DNA of 64,000 bases from Acidobacteriaceae bacterium (GCA_003134995.1 PLDC01000028.1:1-64000); one strand, 5' to 3'. Positions 1 through 14,259 are shown, numbered from the stretch's first letter. The notes: generated by a model from the letters alone, not told the origin. A program made the numbers and translations.

Positions 1-61
1 TGTTTTTGTTTAGGTTATGTTGTTATGCAGCCGCCAGTTGCCAGCTTCCTGTTGCCAGTTT

Positions 62-997
62 TCAATTCGCTGACTGTAGTCGCGGAGAAAACCATTCCAG
101 GTGGCGGTGTTCGAATTCCCTTGGGGATGTGCTTATCGCTCCGCAGTGATCGGCGTTGGGGACTTCCCAGAGAATTGCATTTTTGTTGTGGGCTTTGATT
201 TCTTGCGCGTGGCGCAGGGGGATGTTGCTGTCGATCTGGCCGTGGATTAGGAGGACTGGAACTTTGGTGGCTGCTACTGAATTTTCTGGCGAGACTTGCT
301 GCATTTCCAGGTGGTACTTCAGGCGGACGTAGAGGAAGGCGAATTCTACTACTGGGCGGAGCAGGGTGCGTCCGAACCAAGGACCTAGATGAAACGGCTG
401 GCCCATGCGGTCGTAGGCTATTTCGCGGAAGCTGGAGAAAGAGGATTCGGCGGCTACGGCGCAGAAGTTGGGCTCGGATTCCAAGGATTGGAGGAGTTCG
501 GCTGCGCCCATGGATTCTCCTAGTCCATAAATGCAAGTGGGGTGGGACTGGGCTGATAGGAAGTCGAACCATCGGTGGATGTCGTTGCGTTCCAGCAGGC
601 CGTAGGTGGCTAATTGGCCTCCGCTTTGGCCGTGGGCGCGGGCGTCTGGGAGGAGGACTGTGAATCCGTGAGTTAGGAGGAGTTGGGCGTATCCGGTCAT
701 GCCTGCGCGGTTGTCGGCTAGTCCGTGCAGGAGGATTGCGGCGTTGCCGTTGGTGTGGTGGGGTCGGATGATCCAAGCGCGGAGGGTTGTGGCGTCTGGA
801 GCGGTGATGGTGACGTCTTCCAGTTCGGAGTCTAGATTGTGGGCGATGGTTCGCATGGTGGATTGGTCTTCTGGAGTTAGAGGGCGGTGGGCTGGGTGCA
901 TGGTGCCGTCGGCTAGGAAGATGCCTGCTAGTAGGCAGAATGCGAGGTAGAGAGTTAGGAATAGGAATAGGCGGCGAGGGCGGTTGGGGCTTGGCAT
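62..997 (-). CDS. alpha/beta hydrolase (membrane-anchored or secreted serine hydrolase)
   Basis: N-terminal hydrophobic segment (LFLFLTLYLAFCLLAGIFL), ILLHGLADNR oxyanion region, nucleophile elbow GLGESMG, late HGQIDSNIP and DHCG catalytic motifs. Confidence 0.85.
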   Translation of the reverse strand: MPSPNRPRRLFLFLTLYLAFCLLAGIFLADGTMHPAHRPLTPEDQSTMRTIAHNLDSELEDVTITAPDATTLRAWIIRPHHTNGNAAILLHGLADNRAGMTGYAQLLLTHGFTVLLPDARAHGQSGGQLATYGLLERNDIHRWFDFLSAQSHPTCIYGLGESMGAAELLQSLESEPNFCAVAAESSFSSFREIAYDRMGQPFHLGPWFGRTLLRPVVEFAFLYVRLKYHLEMQQVSPENSVAATKVPVLLIHGQIDSNIPLRHAQEIKAHNKNAILWEVPNADHCGAISTSPREFEHRHLEWFSPRLQSAN

Positions 998-1141
998 TGC
1001 GTCTTTGGGATGGTACGGGACGGACTGGCGCGCGGTTCCGGTATCAGTTTAGGGCGCGGGGAGAATTCCTTGCGGCGGGTGAAACGGTGCGGGCGGGGTA
1101 GGGATCCCCTCGGCTTCGCTCGGGGCAGGCTCTTCGACTTC

Positions 1142-1171
1142 GTGGCCGCTCCGCTTTCGCGGAGCGGCCAC
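1142..1171. repeat. Perfect 13-bp inverted repeat (GTGGCCGCTCCGC-TTTC-GCGGAGCGGCCAC) in an intergenic element ending ...GCTCAGGATGACAA
   Basis: Direct reading of both arms; lies between convergent/flanking ORFs. Confidence 0.85.
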
Positions 1172-1213
1172 TACGCTCAGGATGACAATCCTAATAAGGC
1201 AGTCCGGCTCGAG

Positions 1214-1864
1214 CTACCGGTGAGCCATGGCTGGCTCTTGGACTTGCTTGCCGCTTTTGAAGGCTTCGTAACGCTGGTTGACTTCGTCCCAGTTGATTAC
1301 GTTCCACCAGGCGGTTAGGTATTCAGGGCGGCGGTTGTTGTATTTCAGGTAGTAGGCGTGCTCCCAGACGTCGTTGCCGAAGATGGGATGGTGGCCTACG
1401 GAGATGGGGCTGTCCTGGTTGGGCGTGGACATGATGTGAAGATCGTCGCCGCCTTTGCTGGCGAGCCAGACCCATCCAGAGCCGAATTGTTTTACGCCGG
1501 CGTCGTTGAATTTAGTTTGGAAATCTTTGAAGCTGCCGAAGGTTTTGGTGATGGCCTGGGCGATGGGGCCTGAGGGATCGCCTCCACCTTTGGGCTTCAT
1601 GATTTTCCAGAACATGGTGTGGTTGACGTGGCCTCCGCCGTTGTTGCGGACGGCGGCGCGGATGTCTTCGGGGATGGCGTTGAGGTCGCGGATTAAATCT
1701 TCGGCGGACTTGCTAGCTAGTTCGGGATGCTTTTCGATGGCGGCGTTGAGATTTTTTACGTAAGCGCCGTGGTGCATGTCGTGGTGCAGGGTCATCGTTT
1801 GCTTGTCGATGACGGGTTCGAGAGCTGCGTAATCATAGGGCAGTGGGGGTAGTTCGAAAGCCAT
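1214..1864 (-). CDS. superoxide dismutase, Fe/Mn family
   Basis: [18 protein letters not shown], [14 protein letters not shown], [37 protein letters not shown] are canonical Fe/Mn-SOD motifs. Confidence 0.97.
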   Translation of the reverse strand: MAFELPPLPYDYAALEPVIDKQTMTLHHDMHHGAYVKNLNAAIEKHPELASKSAEDLIRDLNAIPEDIRAAVRNNGGGHVNHTMFWKIMKPKGGGDPSGPIAQAITKTFGSFKDFQTKFNDAGVKQFGSGWVWLASKGGDDLHIMSTPNQDSPISVGHHPIFGNDVWEHAYYLKYNNRRPEYLTAWWNVINWDEVNQRYEAFKSGKQVQEPAMAHR

Positions 1865-1958
1865 GATTTTATTTCCTCCAAGTTCTTATTGTACTGATGA
1901 CGGGGTGGCGGTTGCGGTTGCGAAGAGTTTTAGATACGCGGAGATGACACGCACCACC

Positions 1959-1972
1959 CGGGCTAAAGCCCG
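1959..1972. repeat. Short REP-like palindrome CGGGCTAAAGCCCG in intergenic DNA
   Basis: cgggct-aa-agcccg read directly; followed by gcggcgctaaagcggcg, a second similar motif. Confidence 0.6.
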
Positions 1973-2020
1973 CTATCAAAAGTGAATCCTAACGCGGCGC
2001 TAAAGCGGCGATCTTCCACG

Positions 2021-4639
2021 TTAGTTTGTTGGTGGGCCTAGGATTTCTCTTACTTTGCGGGCCAGGCTTTGGAGGGTGAAGGGTTTTTGCAGGAAGGTTT
2101 TTTGGGCGTCGGCGGCTAGCGGAGTGGGGAAGGCGTCTTGCGCGTAGCCGGAGAGGTAGAGGACTTTGATGGCGGGGCGCGCGCGCAGGAGTTGTTGGAC
2201 TAACTCGTGTCCGTTGAGGCCGGGCATGATTACGTCGGTGATCAGTAGATGAATTTGGTTGCGATGGCTTGCCGCTAAAGTCAGCGCGGCTTGGCCGTTG
2301 GCGGCTTCCAAGACGCGGTAGCCTCGGGATTCGAGAGTTTCGCGGACTAACTGACGGACAGAGTCTTCGTCCTCGACTAGAAGGACGGTTTCGGTTCCAC
2401 CAGCGGCTGCTAGAGAAACGGGATTCTCGATGTGAGGGTCGGAGGGTTCGTCTACGCGCGGGAAATAAATGGTGAAGACGGTGCCGCGGCCTAGTTCGCT
2501 TTGGACGAAGACGTAGCCTCCGCTTTGCTTGATGATGCCGTAGACGGTGGAGAGCCCGAGGCCGGTGCCTTTGTTTTTCTCTTTGGTGGTGAAGAATGGC
2601 TCGAAGATGCGGGCTTGCGTTTCGCGGTCCATGCCCTGGCCGTTGTCGCTGACGGAGATCATCACGTAGGGGCCGTTTTTGATGAAAGTGTTTTCGGGGC
2701 GATAGGAATCGTCGAGGTTTACTGCGGCGGTGCGAATGGAGATTTTGCCACCACTCGGCATGGCGTCTTTGGCATTGACCACCAGATTCATGATGACCTG
2801 CTCGAGCTGGCCAGCGTCGGCGCGGGTGCAGCCGATGTTGGGCGCGAGACTGGTGGTGAGTTCGATATCTTCACCGATGAGCGGGCGCAGCAGGCGCTCC
2901 ATGTCGGTGACGATGGCGTTGACGTCGATGACTTTGAGTTCGAGAAGCTGCTTGCGGCTGAAGGCCAGAAGCTGGCGAGTCAGCGTGGAGGCGCGATCGG
3001 AGGCTTGCTGAATGGCTTCGGCTTTGGCGTGCAACGGATGGCCTAGCGTTAGCTGGTCGAGCAGGACTTCGGTGTAGCCGCTGATGACCATGAGCAGATT
3101 GTTGAAGTCGTGAGCGATGCCTCCGGCGAGGCGGCCTACGGCTTCCATTTTCTGCGCCTGGCGGAATTGATCTTCGAGCAGGCGGCGCTCGGTGATGTCT
3201 TCGGCGATGGCTTCGAGAACGTCGGAGGGTTCGTCGCCTCCGGCTACGGCGCGTCCGCTGATGCGGACTGTGATGATGCCTTCGTCCCGGCGCTTCCAGC
3301 GAACTTCAAAACCGTCCATGCGGCCGCTGTGGCGGAATTCATCGACGAGTCGCGTGTATTCGGCGGCATCGACGAAGACGTCTTTTTTCGGATCTAGCGC
3401 CAATATTTCATCGGCGGAGTTGTAGCCGAGCATTCCGATCAGGGCTGGGTTTACATCTAGAAAACGGCCGTCGAGGCTGGAGCGATAGATTCCATAGACG
3501 GCAGTTTGCACCAGCGAGCGGTAGCGAACTTCGGAGCGGCGCAGGACTTGCTCGTTGCGCTTGCGATCGATAGCGGCAGCTAATTGCTGCGAGATCAGGG
3601 TGAGGACGTCCTGATCGCGATCGCGGAATTGCGAGTTTTTGGAATAGCTCTTGAGGACGATCGCTCCGAGGACGCGATGGTTGATTTTCAGCGGCACGCC
3701 CAGCCAATAGAGTGGAGGCTTGCGGGCAAGTTCGAGTTCGCCGCGCTTCTGCATTTGTTGCGCGAGGTCCGGAGTGCAGAGCAGTGGATCTCCGGTTCGC
3801 AGCACGAATTCGAGAAGACCGGAGGCGGGCTTTCCGGGAGCGGAAGCCGATTCGTGCTCGTCGACGAAGTAGGGAAAACTTATCAGTTGCGATTCGGGAT
3901 CGCGAATGGCAATAGAGAAGTTGCGCGCTGGCATGAGTTCGTCGATGATGCCGTGAACGGCGGCGAAGAGCTGTTGGAGATCCTGCGCGGCGCTGGCCTT
4001 TTCGGCGACGCGATAGAGAGCGGAGCTGAGCGCCTCGGCGCGCTTGCGCTCGGAGATGTCGCTATAGATGGCGTAGAAGGCTACGGTTTGGCCGCCGATG
4101 ATTAGCGGGGCGGCGGAGATGGAGACGTCGATCAGGGATCCGTCATGGTGGCTGCGTTGGGATTCGAGAGTGATCTGCTCGCCACGCCTCAGGCAAGTCG
4201 CAGCCCAATCGGATTCCGGGGCGCGATCTGCAGGCACGATTAGCGAGTCGATGGGTTGTCCCATGGCCTGAGATGCGGAGTAGCCGAACATGCGCTGGAA
4301 CTCGCGATTCACGCACTGCGTGCGGAAGCGGGTGTCGAGCACGACGGCGGCATTGGGCGCACTCTCGAACAGCTGTTCGAGATAGCGGCGGCGGAGGTTG
4401 AGAACTTCTTCGGCTGTTTGTGGTGCCGAATTTTTCTCGGCTGGATGCTTTTCTGCGGAGACGGTGTCCCCGGAATGCTTTTCCCCGGAATACCAGGAAA
4501 GCGAAGACGGCTCGGCTGCGGGATTGGGAAGATCCGGCGGAACGAACGAGGGTGCGGCCCCGCGCTTGAGAGCGCGGCGCAACGATTTGGCGCGTACGAT
4601 TTCCCCCGACTGCGGTTCTCGGGTGACACGATCACCCAT
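2021..4639 (-). CDS. hybrid sensor histidine kinase: PAS-GAF-PAS-HisKA-HATPase-receiver, no obvious TM
   Basis: PAS-like [35 protein letters not shown]-like segment; H-box [12 protein letters not shown]-box [11 protein letters not shown]1/G2 [15 protein letters not shown]; receiver [25 protein letters not shown]. Confidence 0.93.
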   Translation of the reverse strand: MGDRVTREPQSGEIVRAKSLRRALKRGAAPSFVPPDLPNPAAEPSSLSWYSGEKHSGDTVSAEKHPAEKNSAPQTAEEVLNLRRRYLEQLFESAPNAAVVLDTRFRTQCVNREFQRMFGYSASQAMGQPIDSLIVPADRAPESDWAATCLRRGEQITLESQRSHHDGSLIDVSISAAPLIIGGQTVAFYAIYSDISERKRAEALSSALYRVAEKASAAQDLQQLFAAVHGIIDELMPARNFSIAIRDPESQLISFPYFVDEHESASAPGKPASGLLEFVLRTGDPLLCTPDLAQQMQKRGELELARKPPLYWLGVPLKINHRVLGAIVLKSYSKNSQFRDRDQDVLTLISQQLAAAIDRKRNEQVLRRSEVRYRSLVQTAVYGIYRSSLDGRFLDVNPALIGMLGYNSADEILALDPKKDVFVDAAEYTRLVDEFRHSGRMDGFEVRWKRRDEGIITVRISGRAVAGGDEPSDVLEAIAEDITERRLLEDQFRQAQKMEAVGRLAGGIAHDFNNLLMVISGYTEVLLDQLTLGHPLHAKAEAIQQASDRASTLTRQLLAFSRKQLLELKVIDVNAIVTDMERLLRPLIGEDIELTTSLAPNIGCTRADAGQLEQVIMNLVVNAKDAMPSGGKISIRTAAVNLDDSYRPENTFIKNGPYVMISVSDNGQGMDRETQARIFEPFFTTKEKNKGTGLGLSTVYGIIKQSGGYVFVQSELGRGTVFTIYFPRVDEPSDPHIENPVSLAAAGGTETVLLVEDEDSVRQLVRETLESRGYRVLEAANGQAALTLAASHRNQIHLLITDVIMPGLNGHELVQQLLRARPAIKVLYLSGYAQDAFPTPLAADAQKTFLQKPFTLQSLARKVREILGPPTN

Positions 4640-4721
4640 AGCGACAGCTCCCCCTCTGAAGCTTTAGCCAGAGGCATGGTAGAACGTAGGGGATTGACTC
4701 GAAAGTTACTGAGGTAATTGT

Positions 4722-4758
4722 GGAAAATTTGGTAATTGGGAAATTTGGTAATTTGAGG
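4722..4758. repeat. Short imperfect tandem repeat (GAAAATTTGGTAATTGG/GAAATTTGGTAATTTGAG)
   Basis: Direct reading. Confidence 0.6.
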
Positions 4759-4797
4759 ATCTGGAGGCGGGTGCGACCTTGCCCAACGATAATAATG

Positions 4798-5157
4798 TCA
4801 GACTACGTGCGATATCTGGGCGCCTGTTACCACGATTCTCGCAGGCCTCTTAGAGCGGGGCTTCTTTCTGATAACGATCTCGATATCGCGGTCAAGAGCA
4901 TTTAGAAAATGCAACAGACGTTCCACGGAAAACCCTTCCAGCCGATAATTCGCCAAGGCGGAAATCTTCGGCTGATTTATATCGAGCAGTCGCGCCGCCG
5001 CAGTCTGCGAAAGGTGACGCGCATCGATGATCTGATTGATGGCAACCGCGAGGCGCACCCGAGTTTGCTTTTCGCTGGCGTCGGGCAGGCCAAGATCTGC
5101 GAAGACGTTGCCCGAACTCTGAATGACGGATTCGTTATTATGTCTCCCGTTTGCCAT
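4798..5157 (-). CDS. HTH (XRE/HTH_37-like) antitoxin of a HigBA-type TA pair; start set at MANGRHNN
   Basis: RLAVAINQIIDARHLSQTAAARLLDINQPKISALANYRLEGFSVERLLHFLNALD is a typical HTH of this antitoxin family; overlaps the toxin ORF. Confidence 0.85.
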   Translation of the reverse strand: MANGRHNNESVIQSSGNVFADLGLPDASEKQTRVRLAVAINQIIDARHLSQTAAARLLDINQPKISALANYRLEGFSVERLLHFLNALDRDIEIVIRKKPRSKRPARIVVTGAQISHVV

Positions 5158-5524
5158 ATCGCGCCTCGTAATCTTCACTTGCCGTCTTGAGCCTTCGAGA
5201 AATCATTTCCACATCCGCATGGGCTGTCTTGATACCCTTCGGCGACTTCTTTTGGAAGGCATGTAAAACGTACGCAGCTTTCTCAAACTTCACCGTATAC
5301 ACCGCCCGATAGGCGTCGCCCCTGTAATCCTCAACGATCTCAAGAATGCCCGGGCCTTCGCCCTTCCACGGCTTCGCCTTCGGGTGCTTCCCGCCAAACT
5401 GCGCGACGCTCAGGGCGATGCCAATCTCATCCTGCACCGCATCGGGAAATTTCAACAAGTCGTTCCTGGCGGAGCCGATCCAAAACAGCAGCTTCTCGCC
5501 GGGAGCATTCTTCAATCGCGACAT
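5138..5524 (-). CDS. RelE/HigB-type toxin, phage-derived Gp49-like family
   Basis: FWIGSARNDLLKFPDAVQDEIGIALSVAQFGGKHPKAKPWKGEGPGILEIVEDYRGDAYRAVYTVKFEKAAYVLHAFQKKSPKGIKT matches the Gp49/HigB signature; toxin-first order. Confidence 0.88.
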   Translation of the reverse strand: MSRLKNAPGEKLLFWIGSARNDLLKFPDAVQDEIGIALSVAQFGGKHPKAKPWKGEGPGILEIVEDYRGDAYRAVYTVKFEKAAYVLHAFQKKSPKGIKTAHADVEMISRRLKTASEDYEARYGKRET

Positions 5525-5530
5525 CTAAAT

Positions 5531-5548
5531 TATCCTAGTTCTAGGATA
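5531..5548. promoter_or_regulatory. Perfect palindrome TATCCTAG-TT-CTAGGATA, candidate TA autoregulatory operator
   Basis: 8-bp perfect arms, 2-nt spacer, begins 7 nt upstream of the toxin start codon. Confidence 0.7.
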
Positions 5549-5572
5549 TTTCGTCAAATCTACGCGAACCGC

Positions 5573-6112
5573 CTATTGCTTCTGCAGTTGATCGAGTGCG
5601 GCTAGGACCTCTTCGCTGTGTTTTGCGGGATCGACGCTCGTGTACATTTTGGCAACTTTGCCGGCGGGATCGATTAAGAAAGTGTTTCGCTTGGCGAACT
5701 TTACTACCGCGAGATTGGTGAGCGAACCGTAGGACTGGCTTACTTTGCCTTCGCTATCGGCTAGCAGCTTGAAGTTCAGTCCCTCTTTGGCGCAGAACTT
5801 TTTGTGGGAATCTACGCTGTCTACGCTTACCCCCAGAACTACTGCGTGGCGCTCGGCGTATTTGGACTGATCGGCCTGGAAGTTATGGGCTTCGCGGGTG
5901 CAGCCGGGAGTTTGATCCTTGGGATAGAAATAGAGGACGATCCAGTTGCCGCGGTAATCTTTGAGGCTGACGGGAGCGCCTTGCTGCGAGGGCAAGGAGA
6001 AGTCGGGCGCGATGCTGCCGGGGGTAGGAGCGGCGGCGCGCGAGCCTGAGATCAGGCGCGGGACTAAGAAGATGATGATTATTACGGCTAGGACGATTAG
6101 CGCGATTCGCAT
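5573..6112 (-). CDS. bcp: peroxiredoxin, Bcp/AhpC-TSA family, N-terminally anchored (start set at MRIALIVLAVIII)
   Basis: GSIAPDFSLPSQQG, VLYFYPKDQTPGCTREAHNFQ (PxxxTxxC), GVSVDSVDSHKKFCAKEGLNFKLLAD, RNTFLIDPAGKV. Confidence 0.92.
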   Translation of the reverse strand: MRIALIVLAVIIIIFLVPRLISGSRAAAPTPGSIAPDFSLPSQQGAPVSLKDYRGNWIVLYFYPKDQTPGCTREAHNFQADQSKYAERHAVVLGVSVDSVDSHKKFCAKEGLNFKLLADSEGKVSQSYGSLTNLAVVKFAKRNTFLIDPAGKVAKMYTSVDPAKHSEEVLAALDQLQKQ

Positions 6113-6389
6113 TTTAGGGCCTCGTGGCTTGGGTGCGGGCAAGCCTGTGGCATTGTAGAACGTTTGGACCGAGCCAACAGCGGTGTCTTGTTCTGACGGC
6201 GTCGCCGTGGTGTGACGGCTCGCTTCGCTCGCTGGACCCCTCGACTCCGCTCGGGGCAGGCTCCCGAATGCGTCCGTCCCTCCATGGACATTTTCATAAG
6301 CATTTCCACATGGCCGTAGCCCTTCTTTTAGCAAAATTCTGCGTAATTGAATATCATGGAACATTCGGCACAATCAGACGGAGAGATCA

Positions 6390-9080
<2,691 letters not shown>

Positions 9081-9207
9081 GCGGCAAATATTCTTTGCGG
9101 GCAGCGCGGCGAAAAGCTTAAGCGCGGAGTGCGCTGAGAAACGCCGCGGAGGACGCGGAGGAAACCAGCACTCGCAGTAAACCAGCAATAGATAAGGAAT
9201 AGAATCA

Positions 9208-11016
9208 GTGATCGAATTCAAACTCCCCGCACTTGGCGAAAATATTGAACAGGGCGACCTTGTGCGCCTGATGATTGCGCCCGGTGCGACGGTAAGCGAG
9301 GGCCAGGCGGTGATGGAACTCGAAACCGATAAGGCGGTCGTGGAAGTGCCTTCGTCGATCAGCGGGACGGTCGACAAAATCATGGTGAAGGAAGGCGACA
9401 AGATCAAAGTTGGCCAGGTGATTTTTACCGCTGACAATAATGGAGCTTCCGCTGCTGAGGCGAAGGAAACTCCGCGCAAAGAAGAACCTGCGAGACCTTC
9501 CGCGAAGGCCCAAGCGAAACAGTCGTCTTCCAGTGCAACCTCCACTTCTCCTTCTACTGCAACAGCAGTTGCCGCCGAGCCACAGCCGGCTCGCGCGTCG
9601 CAAACTGAACCTCAGCCAGCGCCGCAGCGCACTCGATCGACCGACGCTCCGGCGGCTAGAGAATTCCGGCTGCAGGAACTTGGAGAAAACATTTCGGAGG
9701 GTGATCTGGTGCGGCTGATGATCGCTCCGGGCGCGAAAGTTTCCGAAGGCCAGCCGGTGATGGAACTCGAAACCGAAAAAGCTGTGGTCGAAGTGCCGTC
9801 GACCGTGAGCGGCTTTGTGAATGAAGTGAAGGTCAAAGAAGGCGAGAGGATCAAAGTCGGGCAGGTGATTTTTACTTTGCAGGGAGGGGCGCTAGCGCAA
9901 GCCGAAGTGTCTCGACCGCAGAGCAAGCCAGTCGAGCATGTCACCGGGCAACACGGCGCGCGGCTAGCTTTTCAGGCTGCGATTCGCGCGGAGGGCAAGA
10001 CCGAGGAGCAGGCGCTGCCTCCAGATCAGCCGCGGCAGCAACCCGAGGCGTTCTCAATGCCGGTGCAATTGGGCAAAGTTGCGGGAACGGAATATCGAGA
10101 GCCGGTTCCAGCGGCTCCGAGCACGCGGCGTCTGGCCCGCGAAATCGGCGTCGACATTTATGAAGTCAAGGGCACGGGGCCGGGCGGGCGCATCAGCGAA
10201 GATGACGTCAAAGCCTACGCGAAGGCTCTCGTCACGAATGTGGCTGCGGCCGCGCAAGCGCCGCCGCGGGCCGGACATTTCATCGAACCCAAGCTGCCCG
10301 ATTTCGCGAAGTGGGGAAAGATCGAACACGTTCCCATGCGCGGGGTTCGCCGCAAAACGGCGGAACATCTGGCGGAATCCTGGAACATGATTCCGCACGT
10401 CACGCAGCATGACCGCGCCGACATTACCGAACTCGAGCAGTTGCGCGCGCGCTTCGCGCCCAAGGCGGAGCAGGCCGGCGGCAAGATGACCGTCACTGCC
10501 ATCGCGTTGAAAGTCTGCGCAGCTGCGCTGAAGGTGTTTCCGCAATTCAACGCCAGCATCGATATGGCGAAGGAAGAAATTATTTACAAGCAGTACATCA
10601 GCATTGGGGTTGCGGCGGATACGGATCGCGGCCTGCTGGTTCCGGTGATTCGCGATGTGGATAAGAAAAATATCGTGGAGCTGGCGGTCGAGCTGTCGCA
10701 ACTTTCGCAAAAGGCTCGCGAGAAGAAAATCACGCTCGCCGATATGGAAGGCGGAACCTTCACCATCACCAATCTGGGCGGCATCGGGGGCACGGCTTTC
10801 ACTCCGATCGTGAATCATCCCGAGGTCGCGATTCTTGGGCTTTCGCGCTCGCGCATGGAGCCGGAATGGATTGGCGGAAAGTTCGAGCCGCGGCTCATTC
10901 TGCCGCTCTCGCTCTCTTACGATCATCGCCTGATCGATGGCGCGGATGCCGCGCGTTTTCTGCGCTGGGTGGCGGAGGCCTTCGAGCAGCCTTTCCTGCT
11001 TTCGGTGCAAGGATAG
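9208..11016 (+). CDS. aceF: dihydrolipoamide acetyltransferase (E2) with two lipoyl domains
   Basis: Two lipoyl domains each with [13 protein letters not shown] / [14 protein letters not shown]3-binding segment [33 protein letters not shown]-terminal [14 protein letters not shown] catalytic motif. Confidence 0.97.
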   Translation: MIEFKLPALGENIEQGDLVRLMIAPGATVSEGQAVMELETDKAVVEVPSSISGTVDKIMVKEGDKIKVGQVIFTADNNGASAAEAKETPRKEEPARPSAKAQAKQSSSSATSTSPSTATAVAAEPQPARASQTEPQPAPQRTRSTDAPAAREFRLQELGENISEGDLVRLMIAPGAKVSEGQPVMELETEKAVVEVPSTVSGFVNEVKVKEGERIKVGQVIFTLQGGALAQAEVSRPQSKPVEHVTGQHGARLAFQAAIRAEGKTEEQALPPDQPRQQPEAFSMPVQLGKVAGTEYREPVPAAPSTRRLAREIGVDIYEVKGTGPGGRISEDDVKAYAKALVTNVAAAAQAPPRAGHFIEPKLPDFAKWGKIEHVPMRGVRRKTAEHLAESWNMIPHVTQHDRADITELEQLRARFAPKAEQAGGKMTVTAIALKVCAAALKVFPQFNASIDMAKEEIIYKQYISIGVAADTDRGLLVPVIRDVDKKNIVELAVELSQLSQKAREKKITLADMEGGTFTITNLGGIGGTAFTPIVNHPEVAILGLSRSRMEPEWIGGKFEPRLILPLSLSYDHRLIDGADAARFLRWVAEAFEQPFLLSVQG

Positions 11017-11057
11017 CGCGCGCGATCAAGAAGACCATTCTCAGAGAAAGTCAGTTC

Positions 11058-12512
11058 ATGAACGAACCTCTCAACCAAACATCAGATGAAACTCAGAAGT
11101 TGCGCGTCGCCGTCGTGGGCGGCGGACCCGGCGGTTACGCCGCCGCATTCCTCGCCGCTGATCTCGGCATGCAGGTCACGTTGATCGATCCCGAGGCGAA
11201 TCCGGGCGGCGTGTGTCTTTATCGCGGCTGCATTCCTTCGAAGGCGCTGCTGCATGTCGCGAAGTTGATTGAAGAATCCGAGCAGGCCAAGAATTGGGGA
11301 ATCGAATTTGCTGCGCCGAAGATCGATCTGGCGCGCCTGCGGTCGTGGAAAGAGAGCGTGGTCAAGAAGCTCACCGGAGGGTTAGGACAGCTTTCGAAGC
11401 AGCGCCACGTGGAATACATTCAGGGGCGTGCGGCGTTTGAGAATTCGACGACGTTGCGGATTGGCAAAGCGGATTCCACCGAAGCCGTTCTCAGTTTCGA
11501 CCGGATTATTCTGGCGACGGGTTCGCGGCCCGCGATCATTCCGGCGTTCAAGCTCGATTCACCGCGCCTGATGGATTCGACTGGCGCGCTCGATCTCGAA
11601 GACATTCCCGGCACTCTTCTAGTTGTCGGCGGCGGCTACATCGGGCTCGAACTTGGCTCTGTGTATGCCGCGCTGGGCACTCGCGTCACCGTGGTGGAAA
11701 TGCTTCCCGGCCTGCTTCCCGGCGCGGATCGCGACCTGGTTCTTCCGCTGCACAAACGCCTGGAAAAAATGTTTGAGACCATTCTGCTGAACACTACCGT
11801 TGCTTCCCTGAAAGAAGACGGTGCGGGAATTCGCGCGACGTTCGACGGCGCGGCCATCACAGACGCAAACCGGGAAAAGGTTTTTGACCGCGTGCTGGTT
11901 TCCGTAGGCCGCAAGCCGAACTCCGAGATCCCCGGACTCGATAAAACGCAAGTGCACGTCAACCCGCGCGGCTTCATCGAAGTCAACAAGCAACTGCAGA
12001 CCGCCGATCCTTCTATTTATGCAATCGGCGACGTCGTCGGCGAGCCCATGCTGGCGCACAAGGCTTCACATGAAGGGCGAGTCGCTGTCGAAGCTATTGC
12101 CGGGCACAAAGTTGCGTTCGAACCTGCGGCGATTCCGGCTGTCGTTTTCACCGACCCTGAAGTGGCATGGTGCGGTCTGACTGAAACTCAGGCGGAAAAA
12201 GAGAATCGCGAAATCAAAGTTGCGAAATTTCCCTGGGGCGCATCGGGGCGCGCGGTCACGCTGGATCGTCCTGAGGGAATGACCAAGCTGCTCATCGACC
12301 CGCAGACCGAACGCGTGCTCGGCGTAGGTATTGTTGGTGTAGGCGCAGGTGAACTGATTGCCGAGGGCGTGCTGGCCATTGAAATGGCTGCACTGGCAAG
12401 CGATGTAGCGATGACCATCCATCCGCATCCCACGCTTTCAGAAACGGTGATGGAATCAGCCGAAGTTTTCTTTGGCACGAGCACGCACGTATATCGTCCC
12501 AAACGCGCGTAA
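11058..12512 (+). CDS. lpdA: dihydrolipoyl dehydrogenase (E3); start corrected from the track ORF to [26 protein letters not shown]
   Basis: [35 protein letters not shown] (redox CxxxxC), [29 protein letters not shown]. Confidence 0.97.
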   Translation: MNEPLNQTSDETQKLRVAVVGGGPGGYAAAFLAADLGMQVTLIDPEANPGGVCLYRGCIPSKALLHVAKLIEESEQAKNWGIEFAAPKIDLARLRSWKESVVKKLTGGLGQLSKQRHVEYIQGRAAFENSTTLRIGKADSTEAVLSFDRIILATGSRPAIIPAFKLDSPRLMDSTGALDLEDIPGTLLVVGGGYIGLELGSVYAALGTRVTVVEMLPGLLPGADRDLVLPLHKRLEKMFETILLNTTVASLKEDGAGIRATFDGAAITDANREKVFDRVLVSVGRKPNSEIPGLDKTQVHVNPRGFIEVNKQLQTADPSIYAIGDVVGEPMLAHKASHEGRVAVEAIAGHKVAFEPAAIPAVVFTDPEVAWCGLTETQAEKENREIKVAKFPWGASGRAVTLDRPEGMTKLLIDPQTERVLGVGIVGVGAGELIAEGVLAIEMAALASDVAMTIHPHPTLSETVMESAEVFFGTSTHVYRPKRA

Positions 12513-12527
12513 GCTGGAAGCAACCTC

Positions 12528-14231
12528 ATGTCCACTTTCTCCAAAGCAATTATTGTTCTTACGCTTGCCGTTGCGGCGTGCCTGCCGCTTTGTGCACAGA
12601 GTCCGCTGACGCAGTTGTTGCAAGGCTCGTCTACCGCGGCGCCTCCCTCGAAAACTTCCGACCAACTCGGCCGCGATACTCCGTATGGGGCTGTCTATGG
12701 ATTTCTGCAGGCGGCGCAAGGCGGCGATTACAGCATCGCAGCGCAATATCTGCAGATGAGCGCGGCGCACCGCCAATCTGACGGCGATGCGCTGGCGATG
12801 AAACTTTATGTGGCGATGAATAGCGCGTTCTCCGGCAACCTGCGGCCGAGTCGCCTGCCTGAAGGCACGCTGCAGGAAGACGTTCCGTCCGGCCGGCAAA
12901 GGCTGGGAACCATGTCGGCGGGCGATGTGGAATCCGAACTCGAATTGGTTCGTGTGACCGACCCAACGGTGGGAAGAATCTGGCTGATTTCTTCCGACAC
13001 TCTGGCGAGAGTTCCGGAACTTTACGAGCAGGTTGAAGGGCGGCAGGTCGAGACAAAACTGCCGCGATGGATGGTGAAGCATCAGTGGGGCGGGATGCCG
13101 TTGTGGCAATGGCTCGCTTTGCTGCTGCTGATTCCCGTAGCAACGGCGGCGGCATGGCTGCTGCTGGTGGTGGCGCAAGTCCCTGTGCGTTGGTGGGCGC
13201 GGCGGCATGGCGACGTTGAACAGGTGCACTGGCGCTCGGTTTCGGCTCCGGCGTGGCTTCTGGCGGGCGCGCTCATTCACCGGATTCTCGCGAGCTTTCT
13301 AGGCATCGCCCTGCTGCCGCGGCATTACTACAATCAGGTCGTCGCGGTCGCTGTCATCATCGGCGCGTTTTGGATTCTGTGGCGCGTGATTCGCTGGTTC
13401 CTGCAGCGCGTGCGCAACCGCGCTCTGGCGCACGGCCACTCGGGCACGGGCTCGCTGATGTTGTTGGGCGAACGCATCATCAAAGCGGTCGTGTTCGTGA
13501 TGGGCCTGTTTCTTGTGTTGAGCGTGCTGGGCTTCAACATGAGCACGGCGCTGGCCGGCGTGGGCATTGGAACTCTCGCGGTTGGTTTCGGTGCGCAGCA
13601 GACCATTGCGAATCTATTTGGCGGCGTTTCGGTGCTGGGCGATGAAGTGATTCGCGTTGGGGATGTGTGCAAGTTCGGCGACCGCACTGGCACCGTCGAG
13701 GATATCGGACTGCGCTCGACTCGCGTGCGCACTGAAGAACGAACTCTGCTCGCGATCCCCAACGGCACGGTCGCGACCATCAACGTCGAGAACCTGAGCC
13801 GGCGCGACAAACTTCTTTTCAAAACTGTGCTGGGCTTGCACCTGGATACTACGGCTGATCAGCTGCGGCATGTGCTTACGGAAATTCGAGGAGTGTTATC
13901 CGGCCACGAGAAGATTGAGAAGAATACGATTCGCGTTCGGCTTACGGAACTGACGCCGAGTGCGATTAACGTGGAGCTCGTCTCCTACGTGCTGACGCGG
14001 GACTTTGATGAATTCGCTGCCGTGCGCGAGGAGTTGCTGTTGCGCATCATGACGTTTGTTGAAGACTCAGGGACGAATCTCGCGTCGCCGTCGCAGAAGC
14101 TTTATTTGAGTGGCGACCCGGCATCGAATAAAGATGTGGTGAAACAGATTACTGACTCGCGCGAGGGTAAGCCCTCGACGGCGCCTGAAGGAAAGGATAC
14201 GAGCACTTCTTCCGGCCAGACAAAACAGTAA
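12528..14231 (+). CDS. mechanosensitive ion channel, MscS family, with N-terminal secreted/periplasmic extension
   Basis: GFNMSTALAGVGIGTLAVGFGAQQTIANLFGGVSVLGDEVIRVGDVCKFGDRTGTVEDIGLRSTRVRTEERTLLAIPNGTV is a canonical MscS TM3-beta domain. Confidence 0.94.
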   Translation: MSTFSKAIIVLTLAVAACLPLCAQSPLTQLLQGSSTAAPPSKTSDQLGRDTPYGAVYGFLQAAQGGDYSIAAQYLQMSAAHRQSDGDALAMKLYVAMNSAFSGNLRPSRLPEGTLQEDVPSGRQRLGTMSAGDVESELELVRVTDPTVGRIWLISSDTLARVPELYEQVEGRQVETKLPRWMVKHQWGGMPLWQWLALLLLIPVATAAAWLLLVVAQVPVRWWARRHGDVEQVHWRSVSAPAWLLAGALIHRILASFLGIALLPRHYYNQVVAVAVIIGAFWILWRVIRWFLQRVRNRALAHGHSGTGSLMLLGERIIKAVVFVMGLFLVLSVLGFNMSTALAGVGIGTLAVGFGAQQTIANLFGGVSVLGDEVIRVGDVCKFGDRTGTVEDIGLRSTRVRTEERTLLAIPNGTVATINVENLSRRDKLLFKTVLGLHLDTTADQLRHVLTEIRGVLSGHEKIEKNTIRVRLTELTPSAINVELVSYVLTRDFDEFAAVREELLLRIMTFVEDSGTNLASPSQKLYLSGDPASNKDVVKQITDSREGKPSTAPEGKDTSTSSGQTKQ

Positions 14232-14259
14232 TCTCGTCGTTCGCTTATCACCACATCTA

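Noticed and set aside
10054-11010. 318-aa minus-strand ORF opposite aceF
   Set aside because: Shadow ORF; no recognisable domain and overlaps a clear E2 gene.
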